From: Monarcha castaneiventris obscurior
Lineage: Eukaryota; Chordata; Aves; Passeriformes; Monarchidae
Assembly (NCBI GenBank): GCA_026261815.1
Contig: JAMPIT010000379.1
Location: 7,142,001 to 7,206,000, forward strand
Direction of reading: 5' to 3'
Length of the DNA: 64,000 nt
Both the position numbers and the translations under genes were made by a program. Shown piece by piece: positions 24,001 through 35,500 of the stretch (the first letter of the stretch is position 1; each line of letters opens with the position of its first letter). The notes under the pieces are model-generated. The model did not search any database. It was not told the origin of the DNA and was given only the letters and a program-made list of their open reading frames with translations.

Positions 24001-27000
24001 TGTCTGAAGACAATGGGATAATAAGGGTGTAAATAAAAAATCAAGACGACAACAAATTGTTTATAATTTTTTGTTAAGTTTTGCAGTCATTGTAGTCAAT
24101 ACTACTCTCTAAGTTTACAATTACCAAAGAAATAATATGTTTCAAGAATTGATGCCTGAAATGATTTCTGAAAATTTCTGCTAGAAACTTATAGGTGGAT
24201 AGCTAGTAGCTGTTGACCATAGAGTTATACTTTAACTAAGTGCATACATTGCATTTGCAGTGATTATATCAACACTATGAATCATTAATGGAAAATTGAA
24301 TGTTGGGTTTGGGTTTAATTTGGTTTGGTTTGGCTTGATTATTTTTTTTTAGAGACCTTCCTTATTCCATTAACTGTTTCTTGTTTGTTTGGTTATTCAT
24401 TTTTTATAGTAAAACTCTTCAAGATAAGACTTGTTTGCATTTTTGTTCAGGTTTTCAGATGGAAAGAAGATAGCAAATTTGGATGAAATCTGAAATCTCT
24501 GCAACATAGCAGAAAATAATAGCACTCCCTAGGACTTGAAATCCTTGCAATTTATTTTAAAAAAAAATGTTACTCTCTGAGACAAAAACATATGGTAAGA
24601 TTTAATATAGAGTGCCCTTGTAGTATTTAACCTAACAATATTTTTGTATAATGTAACTGTCCCCATGTTAGAACAAATGTCTGAGTTAGTTTCAAAGGAG
24701 TTATACTGAAGATTAATGTTATTCTTTATAGAAGTGGATTCAATAACCTTTATACTTCCATATCGTATATTATGCCCAACTCAATGATTTTTTTCTCATC
24801 TATAAATCTAAGAAATCTTTTTGTTTCAGCTTTTCTTCATGCCTGATAAAAGCTTCAGGATTACCTACATGTCTAATGAAACTATTGCCAATTTACAAAA
24901 ATACATTAGAGGTTTATGCAGCTGTTATTTCACTCTTTAATCTTGTTAAGCCATTGAAAAGCCTCAGAACAGGAAGACTGTTTTTATAGTTGAAGCCTGT
25001 TTTCTGCCTTTATGCTTTTTTTTGGCCAAATGGAATTATCAGTCACTATCTCAAATCACTAAAAAATCACCTCCAGTCACACTATTCCTTGGCAAGGGAT
25101 GTGTGTGTTTCTTACTTCTTTTTAGTTTCTGACAATACTGGCAGGACTTGATTATGGTAGTGAGTGGTTTTAGTCTACCTAGAGCTCGCTTTTGATGTCA
25201 AGGGAACATTCAAAGTTTTGAAAGTTACTTTTTGTTTTAATCTCTATGTATTTCATCAGTAACTCTCCTTTCAAGTCTCTCAGTACACACCTTGATTTGT
25301 ATTTTCAAAGAAGCCTGAATGCCTCAAAAGGTTCAGCATCTAGCTCCTTTTAACATTGTTTGAAAATCTCAATCTGAATCTGATTTTATCATTAGGAAAT
25401 CTTGATTAATCAAGGGACTTTTTACTTTTTTTTTAGGTATACAATTATCCATAAACAGTTGCTTTTTTAGGCAAATTTTAGACACACCTTCATTGTAATC
25501 TTCTCTCACTTTGGCTTGGTTGTTTCATGCCTCACTCCTCAGATAGGCTCCATTCTATGCCTTTTTTTTCCCCTCCTCATTTTTCCCTCTCCCTTTGTGA
25601 CCTCTTTAGGAGTTTGTTTGTCACAAAGTTAGTTTGATATTATTTACAAGAATTATACAATTATAAATGCGGGTTTATAAAAACAAAATTTCTATAGCTA
25701 GTGTTGGTATTTAGAATTAAGCAAATGAAACATCTTTCATTTTTATTCTGCCAAACTATATATTTAAACTTGGGATTTTTTCAAGATAGAGCTATTTTTA
25801 CTTGTTTCCAAATTAGAAATACAGCCCTAGTCTGTTCCAAGATGTGCACAGCACCACAGCCAAGTATGACTGAAAAGGTCACTGAGAGCTTCCTGGGCTC
25901 CTTGTTTCTGTTAGCACTTGGGGATGAGTCAGTGTTGGTTTGTGTTTGCCAACAACCTCAGGTGACAAACTCAACATGTGGGGCTGCCTCATTCCTGTTC
26001 TTGCTAAATACCGAATCCTTTTCTGTGCTGCAATATGAGCTACGACAGCGTAAGAATGATGAGAAAGTGTCTCAAGTTCTCACGTAGAAGCCCTTCCTTG
26101 CCCTTCAGCTGGCTCCACTAGCCATAGGCTTTATTCTATCATCGAATTGAAGAAAATGTCTTAATTTAATATTTGATTTTGTTAAGAAATGACTGGACCA
26201 GTGTATAATTTTAATTTTTTCCGTCTGGATAAGGTCTTTAAGGCCATTGAAAATTGTAATGCACATGAAAAATTAAAAACTGGAGAAATATTCTTTAGAG
26301 CCTTAACTAACACCTAACTTATTTAAGCCTTATATTCTGGCTAGGTGTAATTTGATATTCTGCTCAGGTGATGTCTGGGTGAGGAGAGGTGGAGCAGTAG
26401 CTGTTCAGGTTTCAGCAGTTTCTTAGAAATTCATTCACTTATTCTCCACCAGTGTGGAAAGATTGTATTTCTGCAAAGAGGCAACCATAAACATCCAAGA
26501 GGCAAAGCTCTGTGGAGAGAGCAGGAGTGATGCTGAGGCAGAGCATCAGCAGCTCCTGGTATCCTTGGAAAGCTGTCATGGCTTGGCAGCTCCTTCCTTT
26601 GTCTGCCTGCAGGAGGATTTTGGCTAAGTCCCTGTAGGCTGCAGGGTGGTTAGGCAGGGCAGACACATGGGGAAATAATCACAAGGGTGAGTAAAGACAT
26701 GTCAGGAAAAGTGGTCAAGATTAATAGATACAGGCACTTAGGTCTGCCTGCAATAGTTAAGCATTCCTGGTCTGGTTTAGGTATCGTCCTTCAGGGAAAT
26801 TCTTTTGAATTTTTACTACAGAAAACCAGATATATTATCTCCAGGTAAAGCTTTCTGAATACCACTCTTAAAATACACTCTAAATAAAATTCTAGTTGTA
26901 TGTTTTTATTTACCCATGAATCTTTCCTTGGGCTTCAGTGCCACCAACACAGGGTTTACTTTTCCTCTCATCTATATTGATGGTCTTCATATATTTCCTC

Positions 27001-28293
27001 CACTATATCAAATCCTACAGTTATCCAATCTAGCTTTGATTTTCTTGCTGCCTTCAAGCTTTTATTAGATAACACAGCAAATAAAGATGAATAAATAAGA
27101 TTGATTGATACTGAATATAACATACCACCTTTGTTCTCCAGCATGGAAATTGAGCAATGCAAACGCTACAAATAGGCATTCAGCAAAGGCACTCTGGGCT
27201 GGGATGCTAACTTCGTCAAAAATTGGTTAAATGCAGTATCACTAAAACAAGGTATCAGTGTCATACTCAGCAGTCTTCGAGATTCTGATTTTGTGCATTA
27301 TAGACCTATGTGCCTGACTAGAAAAAAAATCAAATTATCCTCTGGTGTATGTATTTAATAAATAGTAAATGATGGTTTCTCCTAGTAAAATGGCTAGCAA
27401 ATTACTATAGCTTGTATGTATTTATTTTGTAAATATCTTCTCACTTACCTGCACCAGGAATTTGCAACTCACAGTATTTAGAAGTTTTGCTTTGGATATT
27501 TACATTTTATTTGGTCTATGATTGGCAGGTATTGTTTATATACTTGTGCTGATTATTTAAACACTTAAAATAGGAGAAAACAATTATTTTTTTCAGTGGC
27601 AAAAGAAATAAAACCAACTGAAACTTAATTTGAGCTGGGTACCTAATTCACTTTAAATTTCTCAGGAAATGGGATGCAGCAGGGACACCTCCATAGGGCC
27701 ACAGCTTCATCACTGGTGATGTGTTGCACACACTGCCAAAGCTCTCAAAGGGACCCACAGTCAGACAACTGTCAAATCAACCAGAGAATTGGATAGGAGT
27801 TCGTGAGGGCTTCATGTCAGGGACGAGAGAGCAAATGGTATCTGATCTGACACAAAGTTACACAGGCAAAGGCAATATCTAATCCAACATCAAGCATGAC
27901 AGGAAAAAGTTAGACTTTCAATCATTTTTAATGTCTGAAGCACCTGGGAGAAGGGAACTGATGCAAACTGATGCCAGCCAAGTGCTTCAAGTCATAGGAT
28001 GAAGCATTTGTGACCTAGAACTAGAAGACTTAAGGCTTCATTTGCTATGTTATTGTACCATGTTTCTAGTCAAATTCAGGGCAAATATAAACATAGGAAT
28101 ACACTGCTTATCCCAATGAGTTTGAACCCTGAAGAACAGCAAATACACATGCATAGCAGAATATCAAGGAAACAAATTTCATGACAGGGATGGGCTATCA
28201 TCCATGTGATGTCATAGGTTGGGCAGGTGATAGATACACAGCTTAGTGCTCCAAACTTCATTCCTATGGGGGTTAGTTGTATGGTCTATGGTC
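21067..28293. other. Unique AT-rich intergenic DNA
   Basis: No supported gene or transposon. The longest frames (124 codons at 21644-21270 on the minus strand, 128 codons at 25701-26087 on the plus) lack recognisable domains. GC-richer patches at about 26370-26670 and 27660-27870 remain unclassified. A GGTTT-type pentamer run lies at 24306-24335. Confidence 0.6.
24306..24335. repeat. Imperfect GGTTT simple repeat
   Basis: Short imperfect run of GGTTT/GGGTTT units on the plus strand. Low copy number, no wider array. Confidence 0.6.
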
Positions 28294-28869
28294 TGTTGGG
28301 TTTCCATGGGCAAGTTTTAGTAGTGGGGGGTTCAGAGGTGGCTGCTGTGAGCAGCTGCCAGCAGCTTTCCCCATGTCTGACAGCCAGGATGGGCTTACCG
28401 CTGGCTCAGGCCAAGCCCATCAGCAGGGGTGGTAGTGCCTCTGGGGTAACAATTGAAAAGGGGACAGTGAACCCTGTGCAAAAAACCCCCATGCAACTGC
28501 AACTTGAAAGAGGAGTGAGAATATGTGGGAGAAACAGCCCTGAAAACACCAAGGACAGTGAAGAAGGGAGGGAAAGGAGGTGCTCCAGGTGCTGGAGCTG
28601 AGATTCTCCTGCACCCCATGGTGCAGACCATGGTGTTGCAGCTGTGCCCCTGCAGCCCACTGAGGACCCCACACTGGAGTAGAGAGCCCTGGGACAGCTG
28701 CACATCAAAGCAGGTGGATGCCCGAAGGAGGCTGTGACCCCATGGGAAGCCTGCACTGGAGCAGGCTCCTGGCAGCACCTGTGGGGCCGTGGAGAGAGCC
28801 CACACTGGAGAAGGTTTGCTGCAGGGCTTGTGACCCCCTGAGTGACCCACCCTGGAGCAGCCTCTTCCT

Positions 28870-28873
28870 GAAG
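28870..28873. repeat. Left target-site duplication of nested LTR
   Basis: GAAG precedes the TG of the nested LTR and recurs at 29313-29316. A 4-bp duplication is typical of gammaretrovirus-like integration. Confidence 0.85.
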
Positions 28874-28936
28874 TGATGCCTTCTCCATCCACCTAGAAAC
28901 AGAGACTAGACAAGAGTAAGGTAATAAAGATAGGTG

Positions 28937-28942
28937 TTTATT
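28937..28942 (-). terminator. AATAAA polyadenylation signal of nested LTR
   Basis: Minus-strand AATAAA about 95 bases downstream of the TATA box, placed as expected at the end of R. Confidence 0.7.
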
Positions 28943-29034
28943 TGAAGGGCCTTCAAGGTACACCCTGGGGGAGCCAGAGGCTGCTTCCAAAAAAATGGAC
29001 CCCAAGATGGACGACAGGTCACGAGTTCTTCACA

Positions 29035-29042
29035 CTTTTATA
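29035..29042 (-). promoter_or_regulatory. TATA box of nested LTR
   Basis: Minus-strand TATAAAAG within an LTR whose ends are defined by inverted repeats and target duplication. It would direct transcription toward lower coordinates. Confidence 0.75.
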
Positions 29043-29312
29043 GTTTTGGTTCATTTGCATACCACGGTTAATTCTCCAATTAAAGCCCCAGTTCAATGAT
29101 GTAATTCCCCTCAGCTTGCTCCCCCCTTAGAGTCTTTGGTTTACACATTTGGGCCTAGAAGAGCCTGGCTGTCCTTGAAGGCAAAGCCTGGAGAGGCTTT
29201 GTTATGTCTATCTTGCACGAGAGAGCAGAAATTACAGGCTACAAGGGGCTTAGAGTTACACTCTAAGCAGCACAGAATTTGAAAAATATAAAAGTTAAAA
29301 CCTAAGGCATCA

Positions 29313-29316
29313 GAAG
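29313..29316. repeat. Right target-site duplication of nested LTR
   Basis: GAAG, identical to 28870-28873, immediately follows the CA end of the nested LTR. Confidence 0.85.
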
Positions 29317-29540
29317 GACTGCATGCTGTGGAAGCAACCCACACTGGAGCACTTTATGAAGGGCTGCAGCCAGTGGGAAGGACTCATATTGGAGAAGCTC
29401 ACGAAGGACCTGCTGCTATGGGAGGGACCCCATGCTGGAGCAGGGGAAGAGTGTGAGAAGTCCTCCCCTGAGGAGGAAGGAGTGGCAGAGACAAGGAGTG
29501 ATGCCCGTTCTCCTCCCCCATCCCACTGCAGTAAAAGTGA

Positions 29541-32500
29541 ACAAGTGGCTGTGCAGGGTTCATCTGCCAATAAGGGTCAATGCAGAACAGGCAGAAAAAA
29601 TTACATCTTTTATTGGGCCAAATACATTTTCATCTGAAATGGTTTTTATTCCTCTCTTTTTTTCAGTTTTTCAACTATGTCATTGCGTCAGGTGCCAGCA
29701 GCAGCAAAGTGCTATTATGGGTTCTATTAGTCTCTCAGTCCTTAGCAAAATGGTATTTAAAGAACTTCCTGCACAAGAGATTATACCTTTGATTACTAGT
29801 CCTTAATAGATTTTCCTTCTATAAACTTCTCCCACTGCTTTTTAAACTCCTGTAAAGGTTTATAGTGCGCATCCACATTGTGTCCGAATTCCACAGATTA
29901 TCTATGAGCTATGAAGAATTTCTATTTTGTTTGGTGGCTTATTTTTTAGCTACATTACTTTGACCTCCATAGGCTTTATAGGACTAGTCCTTCATTTTTT
30001 ATTTTCTCAGTGTAACATATGACTTTACAGGGATGTATTTTACCTCTTACTAGCTGTTTCTTTCCACAATTTGAACAACCTTTATGACTGTCTGTGATTA
30101 TCTCTCTAATTTTTTCCTGCTTCCTTTTTGAGATGATTGCGGAGGTAGTAGAAATTGCAAAGAACACCCAGGATAGCTTTATACAATATCATAAAACATC
30201 ATAATATTTGCTATATTATTTTTCTTTTCCTTTTGCAAACAACTATTTACTTTTTTACTGCTCCTGAGTATTGAGCTGACATTTTTACTGAACTGTTCAT
30301 TACAGGTCAGTTCTAAAGATCTCATTCCTGTGTGGCAAAAGTAATCTCAGAGCTCATCACCTTGTATGTAAAATTGAGAATGTTTTTCCTTATGTGCATC
30401 ACTGTGTATTTACCAATACTGATTTCATCTGCTATTTCATTATCAGTTTATTTCTTCTGCAGTTCAGTTGCCCTTGTTTTTATTACCTTGAATAACTAAC
30501 TATCACCAGCAAATTTTCTCTTCTCATGTCTTCTTCCTTCCTTTTTCCAGATGATTTATGGAAGTGTTGAAAAGTCCTGAAACAGCAAAGATCCTGTGTG
30601 ATCCATTTTATTTATTAGCTAAATAAATTTACAATTCAACTACTAAAACTATATTAGGCTATTTATGTTTCCTTGTTGAATTTTCCCCCTTTAACAATAT
30701 GGGTGCTGAATTTTACTTAGGTGGTCGTGAGTTCCTTAAATACCAAATTTTTAACAACCTTGAGCAGATAGGAGCAGTCAAGGATATCATTTGACAGACT
30801 TCCTTGAACCATGAGAGGGGTTTTTTTCTGCTTATCCAGTCTTTGTATTTTTTACTGAGACAATTTACAGATCCTCATGGTTCTCAAGAGATTTTATTGA
30901 TGTGATATGAGTGGAAGCAATCACCAACAGTGTAAGTAATATAGATAGATAATGCTAGCCTAGCATTTATTATGTGTTCTTATGTTTCCACATTGTGTGG
31001 TTGTGGACAATGTTCATGTGGATAGGTTGATCCTAAATTTCAAAGAAACTATTAGGAAAACTTGAATTATCTTCATTTCATAAGCATAATTTTACTTTAA
31101 AGCATTAGGCACCTGGGTTTCAATGCAGTATTTGGCACTTTTGTTTGCACTAGATTAGATTGTGACTGATCAGAGCTTGTTTCAAAATATTATTTAAAAA
31201 TATATATTAAATTCCTTAAATTTGGCAGGTTCCCAAACCTTCACAGTAGCTTTCTACCAAAAGGCTTTTCTGTCTGCAAGTAGAACGTCAGATAATATCT
31301 GGAAATGAACATTTAAGGTGGTCATAATCTTATTTGAACAATAGAAATAATTGCATCAGGCTAATGCTCTAGGGATTATAGTTTCAATTACTTTTAACAT
31401 TTTTTGAAATGTGCCTTCACACTAGGGGTAGGTGAGAGTGCTTTTAATGGGGGAAAAATATAATATCTGAAGAATCAAGTATTTTTTCTGGTTTCATTGT
31501 GCTTGAGCAAAATTCATTTTAAGGTCACTGGGATTAGCTGAAACAATTCCCTTAAATTCAAGCAAAGATATTATATTGTTAACACTATTGCAAAAACAAC
31601 AAAACAGAGAAACAGAAAAAAATTTTGTCAAAAAATAAGATTTTCATTAAGATTGAAGTATCCTACAGTAACATGCTGAATTCATCCAAATTTCAGAGAG
31701 GAAAGGTCACTATCTTTTTTGGGGTGGGAAGTTTATGACATTAAAAGACTAGATTTAAAACTATGTGCACATTACTTGTGCTGATCTATGTTGCATCTTG
31801 GCCATGATTTATTTTTATACTAGCAAAACAAAGCAGTTTTTTCTTATCTACATAAAACAGTCTCTCGTTTTAGAACAGAATTACTTTGGAATAATCATTA
31901 TGCAAAGACAATTTCAAAATCACTGAACTGACATGCATCTTATTTGCAGTGTTTTTTACAGTCTTTACTTTTTCAGGTTTGGGTTTTTTAAGCTGTTTGA
32001 GTGTGTCTGTATGCTCAGTGGAACACAAACTGTTTTCCATTCACTTCTATGTCAACAGAACAGAATATTCAAAATATTTTCTAAACTCCTATAAACTTCA
32101 GAGTATAATTAAAATTACTAGAATCTGCAGAAGATTTAAAAGAAGATTTATAGTCCCAGATCATAATAAGACTCTAAAATTGCTACTTATAGAGAAACTC
32201 AGAAAATGAATTCCCAGGACTTTTAGGGGGTATCCCAAAGATTTTTAAGAGTTTAAAACCAAAAAGTTTTATTTGTGTTTACATTTCTGCTGTTTTTGCT
32301 GTACCAAGCTGAACAACTTGTGTTTGTCTGAGACAATTATTCCATGAAGGCATCCTGTTTTGGCTTGAAGACATAAAAATTAGTAAAATTCAGAACTCTG
32401 CTATCAGTGACACTTTGTTTTGGTAGCTGACCAAGTAATTTTTAGCAATTTGTGTGACATTTGCCATTTGATTTGGCCATCAGCTTCTAAACATTCATTC

Positions 32501-35500
32501 TTGTCATGCCTTTTTCTATTAGACTGAACAGTACCTGATATTTTTAGTACCTGATCTCTGAAGTAGTTATATGTTGCAGTCAACAGACCTCTTACTATCT
32601 TTTTTGATAAGCTAAGCAGTCTGAGCTGTAGGTGTCATCTACAGAAATGCATTTTCTACCCCACAAGTAATACTGGTTACTTTCTTTTGTCTTCTCTCCA
32701 GTTTTTTCATCTCTTTTTACAAAACGTGGACTACAGAACTATATTATTCTGATATGCCTCACTTATATCACATACAAATAACCACTATTACCTTCTTTAG
32801 ACAGCCACAGGCCATGTTGTCACTTTTTGCAGCAAAATTACATTGACAGTTTGTGTCAAACTGTCTACATGCTGTACATGTGCTATTTTTATGGTCCAGT
32901 CTTAATTCTGCCAGTAATGAACTCTGTTCCTCAGTATGTAAGTTTTTATTTTACAAAGTTATTCATTTTGTTTGAGTCAGTTTGACCTAGCTCCCTATTT
33001 TCTGCTACTTCAGTTGCTTTTTCTTTGTTGTATTTTATGGTATAAGTGCATGATGCTTGCTTAGACACATGTGATCAAAATTATTTAAAATAAGACTCTG
33101 GTACAGAAAGCTGTGTATTTTAATGACTAGCTTTTTCAGAAAATAAAAACTAAATAGAGTATTTTCACAAATCCTATTAGTTATTTCAGGTTTGAAAAAG
33201 AACATTTCCATAGTTTTGAATCACAAGGTTATGGAAAAATAAAAGATAGACTCCACAAATGAGGTCTAATTTTAGCTACATTTTATCAGATATGTCTGAG
33301 GAAATGGTGAGCATTAGACAAATTTGAATGGAGAAAATTAGGACCCCTCACACCTGACAAATTGTAGAAAATTACTGTATAATCTGTTGGTTCAAAGACC
33401 TGTTCTACTTTATTCCTCTTTCACTTGGCTCTGCATCCTCTATTTTGCCACCAGTTTTATTAAAATATCTCCATGCACTTTACAAAATGGCTTTGCTTAA
33501 CCTCAGATTTTGTCCTTTTTTTTCACAATAAATAATCCTAAGTGAGAGAAGCTTCCTAAGTCACTGCATCTATTGTGGACTGTAGTGATTTTGTCTGTAC
33601 AATATTCGAATTCTCAGCGAGATACTGTGGATGCCTGATCTCTCTGTTTCAACTTTGATCTCCCTTAAAAATATTCGCTCCTTAATGGAGTTGGTTACAT
33701 TATTTCTCAGGGTAAGAGTTATCTCAGGAGGTGTCTTGATGAGTCACTAAATGAAAATGGGCATTTATTCACATAGAGGCATTGAGGAAAAAAGGAGGCA
33801 TATCAGGAGGGAAGTTATTTACCAGAGTCTCTAAGTGCCCAAGTAAACTGATCTGGGCCTGACTTTACAAATAATATTATAATACAGGAGGCTTTTACTA
33901 TGAGTATTGAGCAATGCTCTCTTTGTTCATGATAAAGGAAGATACTTCACAAGCTTAGAGAAAGTTTTCATTCTAAAATGCATGAACCCAAACCCTCATT
34001 GTGAGCTAGCAAAGAAAGTTTGTTTCCCTAATGTTCTATCTAAACAGGTTTTTATGTTTCATGTAAAGAGTACTATTATATTAACAGATATGGTGCAGAT
34101 TCTATGCACACAGGTATTTTCTTCATTGCAAAGCAATGAAGTGGACAAGTGAAAGCCTGTCCTCTCTGGAAATGCCAAGGAGGAGCATGGGCAATGCAGT
34201 AAAGCTGAGCAATTGTAAGATTTCGGTTCACTGGAGCAGGAGATGATACTAATAGCCTGTGCTGTGAGAGATAGTGCCTGCACTCCTCTCAGGCTCCCTT
34301 GTCTAATAGAACACGATGAATCCAAGTACGGGACCCGCTGGCAGGAATCTGTGTCTCAACAAAGCATGACGAGGCTCTGTCATGCCAAGTGACAGAAAAA
34401 CACAGCCTTAATACTTCTGTGTCTTAGCTCATCATATTTCCTGTTTGAAATCTGAATTTCTTTTTCTTTTTATTAGTTGACTAGTTGACACTGTGTATGA
34501 AACAACATATGTTGACAAGCACATATGCTTGTAGATATTTAATGATCAAATAAGCTATTTCCAGCTATTTCCTTATCTTCTCCTTTCTTGTAGAGTGACT
34601 GCAGTTCCCATGTTACATTCTTGGTGACAAATGTGACAAAAATGTTTTAAAGGCAGGCAGCTGGCAAGTCAACTTTCTGATTAGTGTTTAAGAAGTTTTA
34701 TATAAAGTTTTCACACAGTAACGTCAATGGGGTTTTTTTGTTGCTTGGTGGTTTTTTCTTACTTTGGATTTTTTTAATTTAAAATTAGTTTACATAAAAT
34801 GCTAGATAAAATTTTGGATATGTTAAGTTGATGTTTCATGGAGGACTTCTGGGTTGTTGCTTTTTGATGGGCCTCAAATAACTTCATGCTTGAATAGTTG
34901 AAACTCTGCCTAAATGAGGGGAGTGTTAAAGTTCCACTGAAGTGGGACTGATAGCTGCTATTATACTATTAAAGTTTGAGAAAATCCAGCTCTACAGTGT
35001 TCAGCAGAATGGGCAAACAATTTTATCTTCTAATTTTTCATCCATGCATATTACATAACACTGTAACTGTTGTATTTTTATTACCTTGAAAAGATGAAGA
35101 CCTCAGTTGACAATGACAGCAGTTGATATGCCAAAGCTTGCCAAACAAAACACAGATACTTTGAAATTTCTTCTAGAACATCAGCCTTATCCTTCTGCTA
35201 TGTGTTTTAATGACATTGAGGGTTTCTTGAAGCACTTAATGCAGCTCCATGGTGGTTCCTTTAATCTCTTCCAGGTTCATCTTCACACATAGAATCCCAC
35301 AAGTCTACCTGGTCACGATGAGACAATGCAAAGATGTACAAATTACATTAGATCTAAGCACAAAACAATTCTATTGCCTTCTATAAAACCAGCTGTTGGG
35401 TAATATTTCCTGTGGCATGATAAGCTAATGTAATTTAGGGGAAAATTTTATTTTGTAATAAAATGTCAAGAAAGAACTTAAGAGCATACCAAGAAAGAAC

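Larger units (their letters stand above)
28874..29312 (-). mobile_element. Complete nested solo LTR, gammaretrovirus-like
   Basis: The 439-bp segment has perfect 9-bp inverted ends, TGATGCCTT and AAGGCATCA, and a 4-bp duplication GAAG on each side. Orientation is minus, because the complement carries a good TATA box (CTATAAAAG, plus-strand 29035-29043) and, about 100 bp downstream, an AATAAA (complement of TTTATT at 28937-28942). That leaves a U5 of roughly 60 bp up to 28874. The U3 is therefore 29312 down to about 29045. No viral coding sequence is present. It inserted into an existing ERVL-like LTR, so it is the younger of the two. The family is not named with certainty. Confidence 0.92.
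28294..29540 (+). mobile_element. Long ERVL-like LTR interrupted by nested LTR
   Basis: It starts TGTTGGGTTTCCATGGGCAA and proceeds co-linearly with the reverse complement of 1-567, including the shared 20-mer at 28640-28659, the GGATGCCCGAAGGAGGCTGT segment and GTGGAGAGAG. Repeated CACACTGGAG / GGGAAG / GACCC modules typical of this LTR continue on both sides of a 443-bp interruption (the nested LTR at 28874-29312 plus one target copy). The LTR resumes at GACTGCATGCTGTGGAAGCA and continues to the CCTCCCCTGAGGAGGAAGGA area. It then loses similarity near 29540, before the polyadenylation region and 3' end expected of the family, so it is 3'-truncated. Open frames of 165 and 199 codons on the minus strand here are by-products of GC-rich LTR sequence. 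Family naming is from memory. Confidence 0.82.

Noticed and set aside
25701..26087. 128-codon plus-strand open frame
   Set aside because: Cysteine- and leucine-rich translation without a signal, domain or splice context. Most likely chance.
28395..29005. Minus-strand open frames of 165 and 199 codons
   Set aside because: Both lie within the ERVL-like LTR, and the longer one also crosses the boundary into the nested LTR at 28874. Frames are long because the LTR is GC-rich; the translation is low-complexity and has no domain.
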